Source of the DNA: Agapanthus africanus
Lineage: Eukaryota > Streptophyta > Magnoliopsida > Asparagales > Amaryllidaceae
Direction of reading: 5' to 3'
DNA length: 64,000 nt
Assembly (NCBI GenBank): GCA_030015575.1
Contig: CM057337.1
Coordinates: 374,937,582-375,001,581, forward strand
Under the pieces are notes generated by a model. The model worked only from the letters and a program-made list of their open reading frames with translations, searched no databases and was not told the DNA's origin. Position numbers and translations under genes: made by a program. Within the stretch, counting starts at the first letter, position 1; each line of letters starts with the position of its first letter. Positions 21,332 through 33,233 of the stretch are shown here, piece after piece.

Positions 21332-23979
21332 ATAAAGTTTTCTTATGGCATTGTAGACTGGGTCACATCAATGAGAGAAGGTTGACTAAGTTGCATAGAG
21401 AAGGATATTTGGACACGTTCGAATATCAATCTTATGACACTTGTCAATCCTGTCTCAAAGGAAAGATGACAAAGACTCCATTTACTGGACAAGGAGTAAG
21501 AGCGAGCGAGCTCTTAGGACTCATACACATCGATGTATGCGGTCCAATGTCTACACATGCGAGAGGTGGTTTTTCCTATTTCATTACTTTCACGGATGAT
21601 TACTCAAGATACGGATTCATTTATCTGATGAAACATAAATCCGAGGCTTTTGAGAAATTCCAAGAGTATAAGAATGAAGTAGAAAACCAAACCGGCAAAA
21701 GTATTAAGACACTAAGATCTGATCGAGGTGGAGAATACTTAAGTGCCGAGTTCCTAGGTTACCTAAAAGAGAAAGGAATTCTCTCTCAGCTTACTCCTCC
21801 ATACACTCCACAGCATAACGGTGTATCGGAGAGACGGAATCGAACCCTATTGGATATGGTACGATCCATGATGAGTAATGTTGAGTTACCGCGATCTTTC
21901 TGGGGTTATGCGCTAGAGTCAGCGGCATATCTTCTGAACAGGGCTCCTACCAAGACTGTGCCTACCACTCCATATCAGATGTGGACTGGGAAGAAACCCC
22001 ATCTTCAGCATATGAAGATTTGGGGATGTCCAGCTTTTGTTAAAAAGCAGCATGTGGACAAGCTCGAGGCACGATCAGTAAAATGTATGTTTGTGGGATA
22101 TCCAAAGAACTCCAAGGGATATTATTTCTATTACGCAGAGGAACAAAAGGTTTTTGTTTCTCGTAATGCCCATTTTCTGGAAAATCAGTTTTTAGAAAAG
22201 GAAATAAGTGGGAGCGAAATAGAACTGGAAGAAATTCCAGAACCACAAACTGCTACTGAAAGTTTGGTAGAACCAGGAGTTCAAGAAGAACAGAACATTC
22301 CCGCACCCCTCCGCAGGAGTAGTAGGCCGTCTCATCCGCCTGAGAGATACTACGGTTTTCTCATAGACGGGGATAGAGAGGATTGCATCATAGATGATGA
22401 TGAACCTACTGACTTCCGGCAGGCCATCCAGAGCGGCGACTCGGTACGATGGCTAGATGCAATGCGGAGCGAGATGGAGTCCATGTACACCAACAAAGTA
22501 TGGACTTTGGACTTTGCTCCAGATGGGGTAAAACCCATAGGATGCAAATGGATCTTCAAGAAAAAGATTGGTGTAGATGGACAGGTGGAAACCTATAAGG
22601 CTAGACTTGTTGCAAAGGGTTTTCGTCAAAGACCTGGTTTGGACTATGACGAAACTTTTTCTCCAGTGGCTATGCTCAAATCCATTCGGGTCCTTCTTGC
22701 TATTGCTGCCTTCCATGATTATGAAATCTGGCAGATGGACGTAAAGACGGCTTTTCTGAATGGAAATTTAGAAGAGAGCGTCTATATGGATCAGCCAGAG
22801 GGTTTCAATCAGAGTGGGAGCAGCGGGAAAGTATGCAAGCTGCTTAAGTCTATTTATGGACTAAAGCAGGCATCGCGGAGTTGGAACATCTGTTTTGATG
22901 AGACAGTCAAAGAATATGACTTTATCAAAAATCCAGATGAACCGTGCATATATAGTAAAGTTGTGGCCAGAAGTGTCGTATTCCTCGTCTTATACGTGGA
23001 TGACATTCTATTGATAGGAAATGACATTCCTATGCTACAATCTGTCAAAGGATTCTTGTCACACAGGTTCTCCATGAAAGACCTGGGTGATGCCTCTTAC
23101 ATTCTGGGGATCCGGATCTATCGTGATAGATCCAAGAGGATGTTGGGACTTTCGCAGTCCAGGTATATCGACACTGTACTGAAAAGATTCAGTATGGAAG
23201 ATTCTAAGCGCGGTAATCTACCGGCTTGTCACGGAATCACCCTCTCCAAAGAGATGTCTCCCAAGACTGATTTGGAAAGGGAACGCATGTCTATTATACC
23301 CTACGCTTCTGCGGTAGGCTCTATAATGTATGCGATGTTGTGTACCAGACCAGATGTAGCTTACGCACTGAGCGTGGTAAGCCGGTATCAGTCAGACCCA
23401 GGGGAGAAACACTGGATAGCAGTAAAGAACATTCTCAAGTACCTGAGGAGGACTAAGGAGATGTTCTTGGTTTACGGCGGAAAAGACCTCAGGTTGGAGG
23501 CCTTTGCTGATTCCGGCTTCCAGAGTGATAAGGACGATTCCAAGTCCATGTCGGGTTATGTCTTTACCCTCAATGGAGGGGCGGTGTGCTGGAGGAGCTC
23601 CAAGCAGGACACCGTTGCTGACTCGACGATGGAAGCGGAGTATATAGCTGCTTGCGATGCCGCAAAAGAAGCAGTCTGGATGAAGAAGTTCCTAACAGAA
23701 CTTCAGGTGGTTCCTACCATAGTTGATCCAATACCTCTGTATTGCGACAACAACGGAGCTATAGCTTTAGCGAAGGAACCAAGGTCCCATCAGAAGTCCA
23801 GACACATCTTGAGGCGGTATCACCTGATCAGGGAGATCATTGATCGTCGGGAGATCGAGGTTCGGAGAGTTGCTTCAGAAGAGAACATTGCTGATCCATT
23901 CACGAAGGCCCTTCCTCAGATTCAGTTCGAGAGGCTACTCGAGATCATTGGTCTACGATATGCCAGTACATGGCCCTAG
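21310..23979 (+). pseudogene. E4 polyprotein, INT-RT-RNaseH part (after frameshift)
   Basis: Open frame continuing the E4 polyprotein after the one-base loss; the first ATG in this frame is 21382 (865 aa to the stop at 23979). In order: integrase zinc residues (His in WHCRLGH, then CQSC), catalytic Asp, Asp and Glu with the same spacing as E3, RT with YVDD, and RNase H with ADSGF, EAEY and CDNNGA. All catalytic residues I could check are present. If read as a separate protein it lacks a normal initiation context. Likely inactive in cis; a low-level frameshift or a sequencing error cannot be excluded. Confidence 0.88.
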
Positions 23980-23982
23980 TGC

Positions 23983-23993
23983 AAGTGGGAGAT
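23983..23993 (+). promoter_or_regulatory. E4 polypurine tract
   Basis: AAGTGGGAGAT abutting the 3' LTR. Confidence 0.9.
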
Positions 23994-25876
23994 TGTTAGT
24001 GTTTATGCCCTAGAAGGCCATTACTGTATCATACTAGCTTGTATATTACTTAATGGAAGCTTGGGATATTCACATGTATATAACAGTCTTGCTAAACATG
24101 GTAGTATGCTACTTGGTTTTTCTATCTTAATATGTGAGTGTACGTATTGATAGAGCTCTTAGGATCTTGCTTGTCTACCAGCGTTGTGATGGCAGTCACA
24201 CTAGTGGGGGCTGGGTAGTCTACAAGCACATCCTTATTCAGGTCCCTGGTCGTTGGATTATCGAGACAGAGCATCGATACTCCGGAGTAGACTAGTGTGT
24301 ACGCTTCTCATCCCAGTTGGGGAGATGGTCTGTCCCACAGCCGTCAGTACGTCGTACTGGAGATAGTATGCAGGTGCTCGTTAGGTTACGGGTACACCGG
24401 ACAGGACTCATGGGGAACTGTTGGTTGGTTTGATACCAGTCGTCAGTAAACAGTTCCCAGGTGACATGAGTACAGCGTAGTCCGCAGACTTGACACTGCT
24501 ACTTCGCCTCGAGTGTGTCCCACTGTTCTTAGATTGCTACCCTACCACGGCTCAAAGGTGTCGTGCAAACAGGTAGCAGTTGGGTGCAGTCCCGAGCACT
24601 TGGAGGCAGTGGCGGTTAGATAGGATTCGTCCCTCCCGGTATTGGGAGTAGATATCGTGCTGTGTCAGAGAGCCATTACGCAAAGTCCCTGGCCAGGGCA
24701 AGCGAGATTTACTGGTAGGTTCCAGTAGTTTCTCAGGGTGTAATGGGCTTCACTCCGACACGACTTATACCGCTATTAGGGGACTGACGCTTGCCGCCCC
24801 CCTAGGCCCGATATGCGATAGTCTTGGACGAACGGACCGGACTGTATGGAGATTGTCACATCAGACTCAGTAGGAGTTCGGATGGGTTTCCTCATCGGCC
24901 TTCTTATCGACAACTACCTGGGGACCGTTACGTACAGCTAGTGCCGCTTGCGGTCTGTGGTTAAACCCACTGCCAGCGTAGTAGTCGAGTCTCTAGAGTT
25001 CCACACAGAGAGTTTCCTACTCCAGGCGAAACGATATAGAGGTTGCATGGTTTTGCGACAAAGGGTTCGGACGCATACGTGCGTTTACGCACGTACGACT
25101 TTCGGACAGTTTTTACCAGTCGGCTTTGGTTTAAGCCAGTTACTGGTATCCGGTTATTGGATTTTTACAGTCTAAAGTTTTTCCGTATTTTTGCGGATCG
25201 GAGGGGCGTTCTCGTAATTGTGCGAGAAGCTTCTAGAAGATGTGACTAAGGAGGTTACTTTGGATAAGATTGTGAGTCATGAGGGTGATTCATCATTATC
25301 ATTATTGCACCATAAATGATAATGACACATGCTTAATGAATCACCATTTTGCATTTATGAAGCATGCTTATTCATTTCTATTATTCATTATTCTAAAAAT
25401 AAGAATGCTTCATAATATATTATGATACACTCTCTCTCATCTCATTATCTTATCTCACATTCTCTCTCCTCAAGCTCTCATCTTCAAGAGACTAATCCTT
25501 AATCCTCATGTGTTGAGATCAAAGGTTTAGTTAGACTTAAACATCCATTACCTTCACTCTATATCATCCTTTCTTCTTTGATTAGCAATCAAAGTAGATT
25601 AGTTACCTCAAGTTAGAGGTTTAGCTTGGTGCTTTGCTCTCGGGTGGATCGTCTACTACCTTGAGAAGGTCGAGGAGAACCAAGGAGGACACAAAGACGA
25701 AGGACAGGTTTCGTTAGGTATAATCCCTAAACATAATAGTTAAGAAACACTTTGTGTACGGTTATTTATAGTTTAGCTTCGATTTAAGCGGTTAGTCGAT
25801 GTTCGTTCTTTAAACATGATCGTTTTTGAAAATTCCGCCTCCCCACAAGTACTGGGGTGAAGTACATCGACTTACA
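23994..25876 (+). repeat. E4 3' LTR
   Basis: 1883 bp, one base longer than the 5' LTR because of a C-run length difference near 24799. Confidence 0.95.
25226..25238 (+). promoter_or_regulatory. Heat-shock element, E4 3' LTR
   Basis: GAAGCTTCTAGAA, unchanged from the 5' LTR copy. Confidence 0.6.
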
Positions 25877-25881
25877 GTATT

Positions 25882-27746
25882 TAGACAAGTGTTTCGTAGA
25901 AATACAAGGTCTAAGTTTTGAGAAGTTGTGGGTATAAGAATAAAGTAGAGAACCAGCTGTCACAAGTATCGGGATTCTTCAAAGAGATCGAAGATGTAGA
26001 TTCTTATGATTGGTATTCAGATGATAGTAATGGTTTTTGAGAAACTTGTTTCTCGTTTAGGTTACTCATAATTGTATGTATTCCTAAGTTGAGTAATGCT
26101 GATTAGCCTCTTTCCATTAAGTTGATATGCACTGGAGACAGCTGCATAATTTGAATATGGTTCCAATTAAATAAGTGCCAAAGTTTCTATATTGGATATA
26201 GAATAGTTCGTACCTTAAAAGATGTAAAGGTACGGGGAGTTGTCCAGCTTTTGCTTAAAACCAGACTCTGGATAACTCAGGGCACGTTTCTGTAATGGCT
26301 GTTTATGGGTTGACCCTGGCTATGACGAGGGTTGATTTTCTACCATTTGGAAGATCAATAGTGATATTGTTCTTGACTCGCCACAGTTTTAGTAAAATGG
26401 ATTTTTTCATAAAACAGTAGTGGGAGTATGGTAGAACTGGAAGTGATTCCAGAACCGCGAACGATTACGGAAAATTTAATAGAACCTATATATTCAATCA
26501 GGTTTGACATTCAATTAGCCACTCCGCAGATACGGTGGGTAACCTCAGACACCCGAGAGGTACTTCGGTAGGCTCAAGGACGGTGACAGGGAGGTTCTTA
26601 TCTACCCAAACATGACACTACTGTTGTTCCAGGTTATGAGACCCGGTAGGAGGGTTGTCGTAGTCAGTGGGAGCAGCGGAAGCATGGTGGGCAAGTAGCT
26701 TATGTCTATTTATAGACTAGAGCAGTTATAGCGGAGAAAGATCATCTAATTTTGATGTGACAGTCAAGAGTTTGACTTCAATCAGAATAGGGGATGGATC
26801 TGTTAAGAAGGCAGTAGGGTGTGATGTCATGACATACACAGAGTAGGAAGTAAAATTCCTATACTACGATCGGTTGTACTGTGGTCGTCACACAGTTGTT
26901 TCTCCAGACAGGATATGGATATAATATTTGACATTCTGGTTTCTAGATCTATGGTTTTAGATCTGGATTTGGGTAGTTTCCCAATGTGGGTACTTTGACA
27001 GTATTCTAATGGTTTTTAGAATAGTTGACTCCTAGCATGGTGGTGTACCTGCAGGTGATGGAGTCACCCTCTCTAAAGGTGTCGTATAGACTAAAAGGGA
27101 GAGGGAAGTGCATTATTGGCAGATCACTTGCTTAGGCAATTGAGTCAATCATGAGATGTCAAGTACCACACCAGATGTTGTTTTTGCACTAGATGCAATG
27201 AGTTTGTATTAATCCAATCCTGGAGAAACATAAGGAAGCAGTTTTAGAATATAAGTACATATTCTACGGATTTGATGACGGCAGCCTCCTTCGGGAGACG
27301 ATTATCATTCCAGGCTTCAAAGGTGACGTGGATGACAGAGTGATTGTCAGAGTTTTAGTTTTTCCCTCTGACGAAGAGGGACAGTATTATGGACAGGTGG
27401 TCCAAGAGGATACTGTGGGTGGCATGGTGCCGGATACTGATTAGGTTCAGTGATCGATACAGTCTAAGAAGTTTGGATTTGGAGTTCATTTATGAACTAG
27501 GTCCCATCAGATATCCAGAAATATTCTAAGACAGGTATTACTCAATTCGGGAGATGGCTTTCTCCGCGAACTTGAGATTTAGAGAGATATAGAAAGAAAC
27601 TTCTAGGCGGATCCACTCACTGAGGCTATTTCTCGAACACAATAGTTTTACAAACGGGCTTTGTGAAACTGATTAGTAGAGGAGTTGGATGTTCGGTTTC
27701 ACACGGGCTGTGAGTAGTCGACATCGCAATAATTAGCCTTGAGTGC
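25882..27746 (+). pseudogene. E2 decayed pol region
   Basis: Continues the E2 internal region after E4. It is colinear with E5 34711-36660 and, with heavy substitution and indels, with the integrase-to-RNase H part of E3. Landmarks: the RNase H end is still readable near 27606-27645 as ADPLTEAISRTQ then stop. The RT YLDD position seen in E5 has lost part of its bases near 26827. Many stops; no frame could work. It cannot supply enzymes. Confidence 0.8.
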
Positions 27747-27757
27747 AAGTGGGAGAT
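27747..27757 (+). promoter_or_regulatory. E2 polypurine tract
   Basis: AAGTGGGAGAT, intact although the adjoining pol is decayed, as expected if only cis-acting signals are maintained. Confidence 0.88.
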
Positions 27758-28654
27758 TGTTGGAGATAGTGCCCTCATAGTCAATTATTGGATCGCAGGT
27801 ACGTGATTGCAATGATTACGGAGGACCTATACCGGTAGGACAGTCTTACTCGAGATGATAGTATGCTATCTGGTTTGCCTTTATCAGTTGTGTGCATGTT
27901 CAGGTGACTGATTACATGTTCCACTTTGATAGAGCCCTTAGGATCTTGCTTTACTACCAATTGTATGATGGCGATCATATACGTGAGAGTTGGGTAGTTT
28001 ATATGCATATCCTTAATTGTGGTCCCTAATCGTGGGAGTTTCGAGACAGGGCATCGATACTCCGGAGTAGACTAGTGTATACAGTCGAGACCCCGACGAG
28101 GGGCGGTGGCCGGTCTCACAAGCCACTGGTGTCAGTTGGATCACCTAAGATGTATACAGGTGCTCATTGGGTTATGAGTACACCGGACAGGACTCGCCGG
28201 GAATCTGCTAGTTAGTACTATACCTATCGTCAGATAGCAGTTCCCTGGTGACATGTGTACAGGTTAGTTCATTGACCTGAGGTCGTCATTTGTCTCGTGT
28301 GAGTTCCCACTGTGCTTTGATTTCTACCCTACCACGGCTCAAAGGAGTCGTGCAAACAGGTAGCTTTTGGGTACAGTCCCGAGCCATATGGAGGCACGTG
28401 AGCGGATCGGCAGGGGATTCGTCTCTCCCGGTATTGGGGGCGAGGTCGTGCTGTGTCTAGGAGAGCCATTACACAAAGTCCATGGCCATGGCAGGAGATT
28501 TACTGGTAGGTACTCCAGTAGTATCTCAGGGTGTTATTGGGCTACACTCCGACACGACTTATACTGCTATTGGGGGTCTGACGTTACTAGCCCCCTAGGC
28601 GGATATGCGATACTCATTGACGAACGGACCGGACTGTATATACATTGTCACTGT
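27758..28654 (+). repeat. E2 3' LTR, first part
   Basis: 897 bp up to the E5 insertion; its last five bases ACTGT (28650-28654) are the E5 target duplication. Continues at 38951. Confidence 0.93.
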
Positions 28655-29739
28655 TGTTGGAGATAGTTCCCTCAGAGTCAATTATTAGGACACAGGTACG
28701 TGATTGCAATGATTGATGGAGGACCTATCCCGGTAGGACAATCTTACTCGAGATGATAGTATGCTATCTGGTTTACCTTTATCATCGTGTACTGCTTTAG
28801 GTGACCTAACAAGACGCTATTACACGTTGATAGAGCCCCTAGGATTCTTGCTTGACCACCAGCAGTATGAGGGCGATCATATAAGTGGGAGCTGGGGTCT
28901 ATAAGCATATCCTTAAATGGTCCCTAGTCGTGTGAGTTTCGAGACAGGGCATCGATACTCCAGAGTAGACTAGTGTATACAGTCGAGACCCCGACGAGGG
29001 GCGGTGGCCGGTCTCACAAGCCACTGGTGTCAGTTGGATCACCTAAGATGTATACAGGTGCTCATTGGGTTATGAGTACACCGGACAGGACTCGCCGGGA
29101 ACATGCTAGTTGGTCATATACCAGACGTCAGATGGCAGTTCCCTGGTGACATGTGTGCAGGTTAGTTCATCGACCTGGGGATCGTCATTTGTCTCGTGTG
29201 AGTTCCCACTGTACTTTGATTACTACCCTACCACGGCTCAAAGGAGTCGTGCAAACAGGTTTTAGTTGGGTACAGTCCCGAGCCACATGGAGGCAGTGAG
29301 CGTATCTTCAGGGGTTCGTCTCTCCCGGTATTGGGGGTGAGGTCGTGCTGTGTCTAGGAGAGCCATTACACGAAGTCCTTGGCCAAGGCAGGAGATTTAC
29401 TGGTAGGTATTCCAGTAGTATCTCAGGGTGTTCTGGGCTACACTCCGACACGACTTGTACCGCTTTTGGGGGTCTGACTTTTACCAACCCCCTAGGCCCT
29501 CCATGCGATGCTCATAGACGAACGGACCGGACTGTACGGATATTGTCACTGACAGGCTCAGTAGGGTTGTCAGGCTGAGTTCGCTCACAGACGTCCCTTT
29601 TTAGTCAATACCTGGTAGCCCGTTACGTATTGGCTTATACCTCTGACGTGCTAGTGGTTAAATCCACAACCAAGGTGTTGACGAGTCTTTAGAGTCCCCC
29701 ACATTCAGTTACTCAAGCTTTCGGGCGGAAAGCTGTAGA

Positions 29740-29885
29740 GGCCGTATGGAGATATGGCAAGGTCCGATCAGATACGTGCGGTATTGCACGGATCAGGATC
29801 GGACAGTTTGTACTATAGGCCGTATGGATATATGGCAGGGTTCGATCAGATACGTGCGGTATTGCACGGATCAGGATCGAACGAA
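29740..29885 (+). repeat. Tandem repeat in E5 LTR
   Basis: Two copies of about 75 bp, each starting GGCCGTATGGA and containing GATCAGATACGTGCGGTATT and GCACGGATCAGGATCG. Also in the E5 3' LTR and both E6 LTRs, but single in E2, so it arose in the E5/E6 branch. Includes the ACGTGC motif, doubling it. Confidence 0.7.
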
Positions 29886-29949
29886 TATTACTAGCCGGCT
29901 TTGGTTTAAGCCGGATCCTAGTATAGTACAGTGTAGATTTTGTCTCATT

Positions 29950-29979
29950 GCATTTGTATTTCGGTCGGAATACAAATGC
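29950..29979 (+). other. 11-bp inverted repeat hairpin in E5 LTR
   Basis: GCATTTGTATT / TCGGTCGG / AATACAAATGC, perfect arms. Second copy 37967-37996; the E6 copy at 42044-42073 has one mismatch. Confidence 0.6.
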
Positions 29980-30177
29980 GGGTGTGTATGCACAGTATCG
30001 GGGTTTTCCTGTAATTTATTACGGGACCAGTTTTCTGGAGTTGCCAGTTTGCTTTCCGTTTCGGCCAATTTCCTTTGTATCGTTCATTGGCCGAAGATTG
30101 GTGGAGGAGGGCTTATTTGCATTGTTGCAAATAGGCATTTATGGAGGGGGTCTTTTGCATATTGCCATGTCATGATC

Positions 30178-30234
30178 ACTTGACTTTTTGACTTCATCAT
30201 GGTTGCTCCATACCTTGACCTTTTGTCTTGACTT
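30178..30234 (+). promoter_or_regulatory. TTGAC cluster in E5 LTR
   Basis: Four TTGAC words, each followed by T or C, in about 57 bp. WRKY-type core by motif only. Confidence 0.4.
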
Positions 30235-30887
30235 CTTGTTATGATGGCATGACTTTTGTGGACATGATTGTTGATGATGAGAGTTGATTGTTAGTTGAGT
30301 GTGGGTTTGATTTTGTGATGATTCCTTTTGCATGATAGCCTTCTCTCTCTCTCCATTGTATTATTGGATGGCTCCCATTATCTTTGATACAACACACTCT
30401 CATTCTCCTCTCTCCAATTGTCATGGCCGGCCAATCCCATAGTGGGCTGCCCCAAATTCTTGGTGTGGGATTTTGCTTCAGTTCATGTTGCAAAAATCCC
30501 ACAAGATCAATCCAAAAAGCTCTAAGTTCAATCCCTCCACCAAAAGGCAATTCCTACAACCCCAAATGAGACTTCTTCTCTAGATATTCTACAGCAAACC
30601 TTGGGCACGTCGACTAGCCAGCTTCGTGCCCGAGTTGCCTTGGCATTGAGGTGGGAGCCCGTAAAAGAAGTAGGCGATGTGGTGCACTTCCGGCGACGAG
30701 GTGGAGACAGGACCTTCCGCAGGAGATCGGGACGACGACGAGAATACCGGAAGACTTGGATCAGTCGGTATATCTCTCTTCCCCATCTTGTAGTTAGCTA
30801 GGACTAATTAATGGTTCGATCCGGGTATTAGTGCGCGGCGGTTTGCCAGTTCAAGAAAAATTAAAGTTTATCACCGCTTCCGTATTT

Positions 30888-30906
30888 GGCCGTCGGATTG
30901 ACGGCC
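30888..30906 (+). other. U5 terminal hairpin, E5
   Basis: GGCCGTC / GGATT / GACGGCC, perfect 7-bp stem close to the LTR end. Confidence 0.55.
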
Positions 30907-30929
30907 GGGGCGCCGCCGTGCAGTTACAG

Positions 30930-30942
30930 TGGTATCAGAGCC
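30930..30942 (+). promoter_or_regulatory. E5 primer-binding site
   Basis: TGGTATCAGAGCC, intact. Confidence 0.9.
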
Positions 30943-31120
30943 TTGCCATTAACTTAGTCTAGCTTTGTGTAATGTGTTTTTCTGTTCCGATCGATCGAAA
31001 TGTTCAAAAACCCGTATTTGCCCACATCAGTTTTCTATTGAAATTTTTTGGTCCCCAAAATTTTTTCAGGTTGTATAAAAGCACTGTACAGGAAGACTTA
31101 AGACTTCTGGAAAAATCCGA

Positions 31121-31206
31121 CACCATGATCCTCTGGTTGGAGCGCGGAACAGCGGCCAACTCCTACTTGTGGCAGCGGTTCCGCCGCAGAGTAGAGGAGT
31201 CAGTGG
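31121..31206 (+). other. GC-rich leader foldback, E5
   Basis: Inner arms GCGGAACAGCGGCCA and TGGCAGCGGTTCCGC pair with two mismatches; outer TCCTCT (31129-31134) pairs with AGAGGA (31193-31198). Weaker than in E4 but the same layout. Confidence 0.55.
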
Positions 31207-32120
31207 GCCGGATCTTTTCAGTGGGCCTCTGGGATTATTTTTGGGGTTTTTGAACATTAAAATTGGGCCCATATTTTCTGTAACTGCTACAGTTTTGTTT
31301 TGGGGCCCACTTGTTAATATTCGATCGGTCGGATATTTTAAACACATTATTTCACAGTATTTACATTATATCTGCGACCGTGAATGTCACTCGATCGGTA
31401 AATCCAGTCTAACTGCTATAGCCTGGTTAGACGGATTTGCGAACGTGACTTTCATGTTGATGTTCTGTTTTTGCTGTGATGTTGCGGATCGGTCGTGGGG
31501 GATAGCCTGGATGCAATGCTAGTACAGTTGTGGTTGTATTATGTACATTTGATATTGCGGGGCGAGCGTCCGACATGTGGACTGCCGTCACTGCCTGATT
31601 GTATTATTATTTTGGGGCACGGCCAGGTTGCGGTCGATGTACCCGTTGTATGTATATTTTACTTTCTGTACTAGGATTGCCCCGCGGAGGGGTGCACGGA
31701 TAGCCGGGTTCTGGAGGGCAACAAGCCCGCATCTCATGGCATTGAGACGGAGGGGGCTTCACTCTAGGATTGGCGGGCTATTCGCCGCACTCGTAGGGGG
31801 TACAGGTTGACCCAGGAGGGGTGCCCAAGTTACCGGATTCCGTGAAGTGCTGGGTGGTCCATTCACGGAGCTGAAAGGGGCTGCCTCGCTTCAGGTTTTG
31901 GCGGGTAACTTGCCGCGCCCATAGGGGTCTAGGATTTCATTGCACAGGCTATCCACACGACCAGGGGAACGTCGGGTTTCAGTAGTGGCTCTGTGAAACC
32001 CGGGGATCCCAGATATCTGTATTGTTTCTGTGATGCTGTACATTTTCTGTGATGTTGCATTTTTTATCACGCCTTGAGCGAATATAATATATTGGTATAT
32101 ATATTAGTAGATGTTGTATA

Positions 32121-32214
32121 TGTTTTACATCCGCGCTAGTCCAGTCCCCGCTCTGTCGTTAGTTAGCTAACCTAACGGGTAATGACGGGACCCAGTGGCG
32201 AATGCGGATGGCAT
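32121..32214 (+). other. Conserved leader block, E5
   Basis: As in the other leaders; here the centre reads GTTAGTTAGCTAACCTAAC, nearly palindromic around TTAGCTAA. Confidence 0.65.
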
Positions 32215-32364
32215 ATACGCACATCAGTATATTTTCGTTCTTTTGGTGTGATCAATTGATGGGACTGCATTGATTCGAATCAATGCAAGTTAAAAACAAA
32301 CCTAATCTGATGTTGTTGGAACACTTTTCAAAAAGCTGTTATTGCAAGGACGTTCACTTTTGTT

Positions 32365-32590
32365 TTGCATCGTGGTATTCAGATTGAATATCCTGCTCCT
32401 CAGTCGACGAGGCAAGGGCCGAGATCCCTTCACCGGGAGTGACCCCTTGGACCAAAAGTTTGCGTCAGGGCAGTGACTTCACTATAGCCGATTACTTTTG
32501 CTTTGCACCGTGGTATTCAGTTGGAATATCCTGCACCCCATTCTACGGGGAAAGAGCCGAGATCCCTTCACCGGGAGTGACCTCTTTAGC
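32365..32590 (+). repeat. Duplicated GATCCCTTCACCGGGAG module, E5
   Basis: Copies at about 32365-32458 and 32503-32590, each with GAGATCCCTTCACCGGGAG followed by TGACCCCTTGG or TGACCTCTTTAG. Confidence 0.7.
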
Positions 32591-32729
32591 AACGGTTTTC
32601 GTCACTATATTTTTAAAAGCTATCCGTTCCTTCAACGATATCAAGTTCATTACGTTAAAGGTTTTCGCCAAAAACCATTCGTAGCCCTCCGTCGTTTCAG
32701 ACGGGTAGCACGTAGTATTCATGCTATGT

Positions 32730-32924
32730 TTGTTGACCTTCGTCAAGGCATAGTGTATGGTAGCTGCTTGTTACCTTTCTGCTGCATAGATAGATGCGTT
32801 GGTTTGGGACAGTCGTATAGCCTTGTTGGCCTTCGTCAAGGGCTTGTACGGGTGGATTCAAATTAACCTGGATAATGACGGGTAGAACTTGACATGTGAC
32901 TTATGATTTGTTGACCTTCGCCAA
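32730..32924 (+). repeat. E5 triple hairpin repeat, loop CTTC
   Basis: TTGTTGACCTTCGTCAA (32730), TTGTTGGCCTTCGTCAA (32823), TTGTTGACCTTCGCCAA (32908). The first has a perfect TTGAC/GTCAA stem. Spacing 93 and 85 nt. Confidence 0.75.
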
Positions 32925-33233
32925 GGTCATAAGAGCATGGGGCAGAAATCACATCGGGAGTTTCAAAAGAACTGAAACTTGCCAGATATGCGCATACCTT
33001 CTGGAGTATGATGACGTGAGCGGATTCCGTCACGTTATCATGCGATGATAGTTGGATCCCGATTCCCACTGATGAGTTGGTTTACTCCTCAGGTGTTCCC
33101 GACTAATTCTTCTTTCAGGTTTGGAGGAGAATTTGAGGTACAGTGGGAGGTTTCCAGATTAGATAAATTGGTAACCATTCTGATCTAGATTAGAGTGCAC
33201 GCTGAGTGTTTCTTTTCTCTCTCTCTTTGGCAG

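Larger units (their letters stand above)
16139..25876 (+). mobile_element. E4: Copia element with one frameshift
   Basis: 9738 bp, flanked by GTATT at 16134-16138 and 25877-25881. Order: 5' LTR 16139-18020, PBS 18022-18034, leader, polyprotein 20039-23979, purine tract 23983-23993, 3' LTR 23994-25876. The LTRs are 1882 and 1883 bp and differ at roughly a dozen sites by eye. It lies in the decayed pol of E2. E2 sequence on both sides joins exactly as in E5 (TCTAGT...TAGACAAGTG). Confidence 0.95.
28655..30928 (+). repeat. E5 5' LTR
   Basis: 2274 bp, TGTTGGAGATAG to GTTACA. Contains a tandem repeat (29740-29885), an 11-bp inverted repeat (29950-29979), a TTGAC cluster (30178-30234) and a U5 hairpin (30888-30906). 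Confidence 0.94.
30929..33233 (+). other. E5 leader
   Basis: 2.3 kb. Holds the GC-rich foldback (31121-31206), conserved block (32121-32214), doubled CCCTTCACCGGGAG module (32365-32590), triple hairpin (32730-32924), PPT-like ACAGTGGGAG (33140-33149) and a pyrimidine tract with GGCAG ending at 33233. Confidence 0.8.

Noticed and set aside
29746..30183. 145-codon frame repeated at 37763-38200, as if a conserved gene
   Set aside because: It lies inside the two LTR copies of E5 and spans the LTR tandem repeat. The duplication is explained by the LTR, there is no domain, and E6 does not keep the frame.
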